From positions 35,706,099 through 35,770,098 of the forward strand of contig CM038470.1 of the NCBI GenBank assembly GCA_021464415.1: a DNA stretch of 64,000 bases, given 5' to 3'. A model generated the notes under the pieces. It did no database searches. It worked only from the letters and a program-made list of their open reading frames with translations, and was not told where the DNA came from. Origin of the DNA: Lonicera japonica (taxonomy: Eukaryota > Streptophyta > Magnoliopsida > Dipsacales > Caprifoliaceae). Position 1 is the first letter of the stretch; the number at the start of each line of letters is the position of its first letter. Positions 61,101-64,000 of the stretch are shown here, in pieces. Position numbers and translations under genes: made by a program.

Positions 61101-61994
61101 AAGGGGCACTGCTTTTCAGAGAGGTCGTGGGAGCCTGAGGACTTCGGGGCTGACTACGAGCAGTTCGGGCGGACCCCTCCTACTGCAGCAGCTACCCCTT
61201 CTAGTGGGGTCCCGTCTTTGAGGGAGACAGCTGTTGCAGATCCTCCGGGCGTTCGAACATACGCTACCCTGACTTTTCTTCCACCGACGGTCATGGGCCC
61301 TCTGGCCCGCTCTCCAAGAGTTGGCGTTTCATCATCCCGGCCTCCCCTATTCCCGATCCGTGAGGAGGGTGGATCTATTTTGGCTGCTGTCCCAGAGATT
61401 TTGTCGATTCCTGCGGTTGATATACCACCATTTCCTTAGTATATCTCCTACGTTGGAGCCGATTTATGTCGATACACGGTGCCCGAGTATCCCCTTCCTG
61501 AGGACACTTTTGATTACTTGGGTGGTCGTACAGGCGACGAGGTATAAAATTTACTTTCTCTTGATGCTCCTCTATATTGTTTTTATCTTGATTGTGCTAA
61601 TTCTCTTTTCTTATGTCTTTCATAACGGGTGAGCATTCGTGCGGCGGACCTGAGAGCCTTACATGCCTAGTACCTCTACAACTGAAATCTTCTCCAGTTC
61701 ATCGGTTGAGACCCTACGGCATACATGCATGACTACCAGAGGGCGATTGATGTTTCTCTACGGGCGGACGACCCTCTCACTTCTTCTCGCGCCCGGATGG
61801 AGTCTCGGAGGAGTAGTAGTCGGACTTCCAGGTGCTCTCGGTCCTCGGTGATCTATTCCACGGCTTTTGTTCAGTCGACGGGGCCTTCTCAGGTTGCAGT
61901 TCCTTCTCATTCGGTCGTCCCAGCAGTGGATCTTACTCCCGAGGAGGGCTCGGGTGATAGTGGGAGAGTGTCGAAGCGCGCTCGAGTAGATTAG
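58196..61994 (+). pseudogene. Plant mobile domain (PMD / MAIN-like) gene, decayed
   Basis: Exon 1 (58196-58441) encodes MDPAQPYRLEGDQEEVTF... to ENRRRSL. An intron (58442-59448) with a minisatellite follows. The next exon reads LVSALASHWWDTTHTFHWSW, then GEMTMTP and, in another frame, LDLFALIGIPSGGP, the core PMD motif (ETHTFHLPxGEMTxTLxDV). Later blocks are ARILFLLTLYDLFEARGGDT, WLPYI-DFSIMFDYDWGGFI, SWFVAYTRL (after an acceptor near 60210), YLDERVIRQH and a basic C-terminus SGRVSKRARVD. Damage: TAG 59569-59571, a one-base frameshift near 59670, another near 59876, TGA 59990-59992, TAG 60443-60445 and later stops. PMD proteins include cellular silencing factors and retroelement-borne copies; the position inside an LTR element points to the latter. 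Confidence 0.8.
58612..59416 (+). repeat. 69-70 bp minisatellite, about 11-12 copies, in the PMD intron
   Basis: A unit ATTACATAATTTACCCCTATAAACCCC..., with ATAATTACACAAAAGTACCCTCA, repeats with few differences. Phase points at 58681, 58751, 58821 and 58890 show a 69-70 bp period. The array fills most of the intron and stops about 30 bp before the acceptor. Long open frames on both strands here are artefacts of the repeat. Confidence 0.92.
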
Positions 61995-62257
61995 TTTTTT
62001 TTCCTGCATTGTACTATTAGTTTTTGGACAAACATATAGTTTTTTAGACAAAAATGTTAGTAGTTTTTTAGTTTCGAAACTATTTTTATTGGATTATAAA
62101 TTCTTTATTCATGATGATATATATTTTTCTTTTTATGTGTTGTGAAAAAAGATATTAACATATTACATATACACACATAAAATCAGGGTGCTTAGGAATC
62201 ATACCGTGTGATACGGCGATTTTTAGGCCTCCTGCAAAAGAACAAAGTAAGAACGGT

Positions 62258-62617
62258 TAAGGCTTCAGGCTCCCTCTTATTTGGAAAGACCTTGCGATAT
62301 ACCCCAGGGGCAGGTACGTGGAAGAATCTTTTAATATACTTTCCGGGTACGTGAGTGTTCTCATCACTCGATATACCTCAGGGGCGTACTTGGCCAAGGA
62401 GAGTGGAAGTAAATGCTTTCGGTTTATGTTGGCCCAAGCAAGCCAACTCCCTACTCACTTATAGTACTTCCGAGGGTTTGGGGTAATTTCACACTCGTAG
62501 AACCAATGCATGATTTGTGAAGTGCGTGCAAAGTTCGAAAGATTGGTTTTACAAATATCATTATCTTTGTTACGTATTTTGGAAAACTCTGATTTTTTAG
62601 AAAAAGGTTTCTTTGCA
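62258..62617 (-). repeat. Internal leader of element B, shared with element A
   Basis: It matches 54049-54410 in inverse orientation, with blocks TTGGTTCTACGAGTGTGAAA, GGAGTTGGCTTGCTTGGGCC and CCCCTGGGGTATATCGCAAGG. Similarity ends just past CCGTTC on the element A side. It lies between the primer site and the lost gag of element B. Confidence 0.75.
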
Positions 62618-62707
62618 ATCAATTAACATAAAAAGAAGTAAGGAAAGCAATAAAAATAGATATTCAACAAATAAACAAAAGTCCACATATAAGAGCCTAG
62701 TTTTTTA

Positions 62708-62730
62708 GATTTCCCCAGAAGAGTTTCCAC
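62708..62730 (-). other. Putative primer binding site of element B
   Basis: Minus-strand GTGGAAACTCTTCTGGGG directly follows the LTR end CTCACA. Position and the shared TGG..ACTC..CTGGGGA pattern suggest a tRNA primer site of Ogre/Tat type. The tRNA (I believe Arg in that group) is from memory. Confidence 0.45.
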
Positions 62731-64000
62731 TGTGAGAATCCACAAATGCGACCCCCTGGTCTCGATCCCGTGTTTGGGTGTCTGAAACATCGGAAGGGAT
62801 TCCCTTATTCCATTTGCTTTTATGTGTTTATAATTCATACCGGGTGTCCTTCTATCCTATTTCTAGATGCAAGAGGGTTCGTTTAGAGTCGCCAGTACAT
62901 TTTACGAGAAAACGGACAAAATGGGTCATGTAAAAGGAAAGGCTATAGACAAGCCTTTCTTTACACGTTCGTCTGCAAAAGCAGGATTCTATAGGGTTCG
63001 GAAACTATGTTACGGATTGGGAAGATGTTAAGCACCCGTTCCGCCCTTTCGGTCTCTAGTGGTCTTTTATATGTTCATTTTATATTGAAAAACTTGGATG
63101 CTTTTACTGACAGTCTACTACTTTCCAAATGAAAAACTCTAATTTTGGGGAAAACGGGGAAAGAGATGAAAACCTTTGTGTTCCGAGATCCGATGTTTTG
63201 TTTTAAAAGATGTAAATACAAGTGACAAAAGCCTTTTATTTAAGAGAGAATTTCCCGTATTATTTACTCAGATAATGACGGTTTTCTCGTGTTTTGATTA
63301 TTTTAGAAAAGTTTGGATCTTGTATTGGGACTAATTTAATATGGAATTAGAACTCTTTGAGGGGAGTTTTATCAGACACATCGTAGTCTATGGAAAAGAC
63401 GGGATATGCCGGATTTTAATTCCTAAGTAAGTTTTATCGGTCCGAGTTTTGTAAACATAATTTTATCCAAATGATAATGTACTTACTTTTCTGGTTTTGC
63501 AGATGGTTTTATCAGGGTCTTTGTTTTGAAAAACATTAGACTATTTTATAACTTAACAATAAGTTTATTCAAATAAAATGTGGACAGAATAACAAAAGTA
63601 AAACAAGTACACAAACATATAATTTTAAATACTAGAAGAGACTTTCTTTACCTTCCCGTCGAGAATAATAATAAGAAAGAAAATATAATCTGGTAGAGAG
63701 ATCTCCGGAAATAATAATCTTTTCCTTCTTCAGATATTTTCGAGAATTTGATTCTAGAAGCAAGACATGTCGAGTGTTGAGAATAGATTCAATAATTCTT
63801 GAGAAATAAGACGATTGTAGAAAATACTTGATAAAAGACCAGAAAATCAGATATAAAACTCAGAATTCTTAGATCCTCTCTTATGTCCCCCAGAACCCTT
63901 GGGGGTGTTGCCCTATTTATAGTGCTCGGGGGAGGATGTCGCGCGACATTTCCAGAAAGGGCAAGTGTCGCACGACATGTTAAGCAATGTCGCGCGATAA
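62731..64000 (-). repeat. 5' LTR of element B, cut by the window end
   Basis: It begins (in plus order) TGTGAGAATCC like 55385 and runs parallel to the other LTR. Near the window end it has a TATA box (minus-strand CACTATAAATAGG, 63924-63912) and three palindrome sites: 63937-63948 (exact), 63966-63977 (TGTCGCACGACA) and 63988-63999 (TGTCGCGCGATA). Roughly 190 bp should remain beyond 64000. Confidence 0.8.

Larger units (their letters stand above)
55385..64000 (-). mobile_element. Element B: LTR retrotransposon carrying an antisense PMD gene, runs off the window
   Basis: Two direct repeats (55385-56840 and 62731 to beyond 64000) are LTRs on the minus strand, each TGTAGACAC... to ...GATTCTCACA where visible. 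The interior (56841-62730) has no gag, protease, reverse transcriptase or integrase that I can find. It holds a plus-strand, hence antisense, plant mobile domain gene. Next to the 5' LTR (minus-strand sense) lies GTGGAAACTCTTCTGGGGA, similar to the TGGCGACTCYRCTGGGGA primer site of Ogre/Tat elements as I recall it. The element looks non-autonomous. Confidence 0.75.

Overview
This is nuclear DNA from a plant, almost certainly a eudicot. It is AT-rich, its genes have many short exons with GT-AG introns, and the space between and inside the genes is packed with plant transposons (Copia, Ty3/gypsy, LINE, SINE, TRIM and several MITE families). I cannot name the species. Only three cellular protein genes are supported, and all three were assembled by hand from split exons, because no single reading frame covers them.

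Region 1 (1-19000) holds two pectin acetylesterase (PAE) genes facing tail to tail. The first (+ strand, eight exons, 1466-7075) lacks its N-terminal exons, which must lie before the window. It has diverged around the active site and at the C-terminus. The second (- strand, twelve coding exons, 9692-18452) is complete at 397 residues. It keeps the family catalytic serine motif and the expected Asp and His, and it has a 5' UTR intron and a TATA box. A dead LINE fragment lies between the two 3' ends.

Region 2 (19000-24500) is intergenic. It contains a Copia gag/pol fragment that has itself been hit by a tRNA-derived SINE, and a Tourist-like MITE.

Region 3 (24579-42054) is a complete ten-exon gene for a CCR4-like deadenylase of the endonuclease/exonuclease/phosphatase fold, also 397 residues and close to Arabidopsis CCR4 homolog 4. 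Its 17.5 kb is nearly all intron. The introns hold a ~1 kb hairpin palindrome, a Copia remnant broken by a MITE and a solo LTR, a TRIM copy, a 123-bp minisatellite and a LINE piece lying inside a MITE.

Region 4 (42055-53100) has no recognisable gene. Its main structure is an old tandem array of a ~976-bp unit that begins at a TATA-like core. The core occurs four times and the body three times, and three later insertions break the array up.

Region 5 (53103-64000) is a retrotransposon cluster. A truncated Ty3/gypsy-like element on the + strand (A, with a dead gag start) abuts a second, related element on the - strand (B). B runs beyond the window. It has no visible gag-pol and instead carries a decayed plant mobile domain (PMD) gene in antisense. 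Clusters of a palindrome, TGTCGCGCGACA, sit just upstream of the TATA boxes of both the LTR promoters and the antisense PMD gene. I consider this the most unusual signal in the window.
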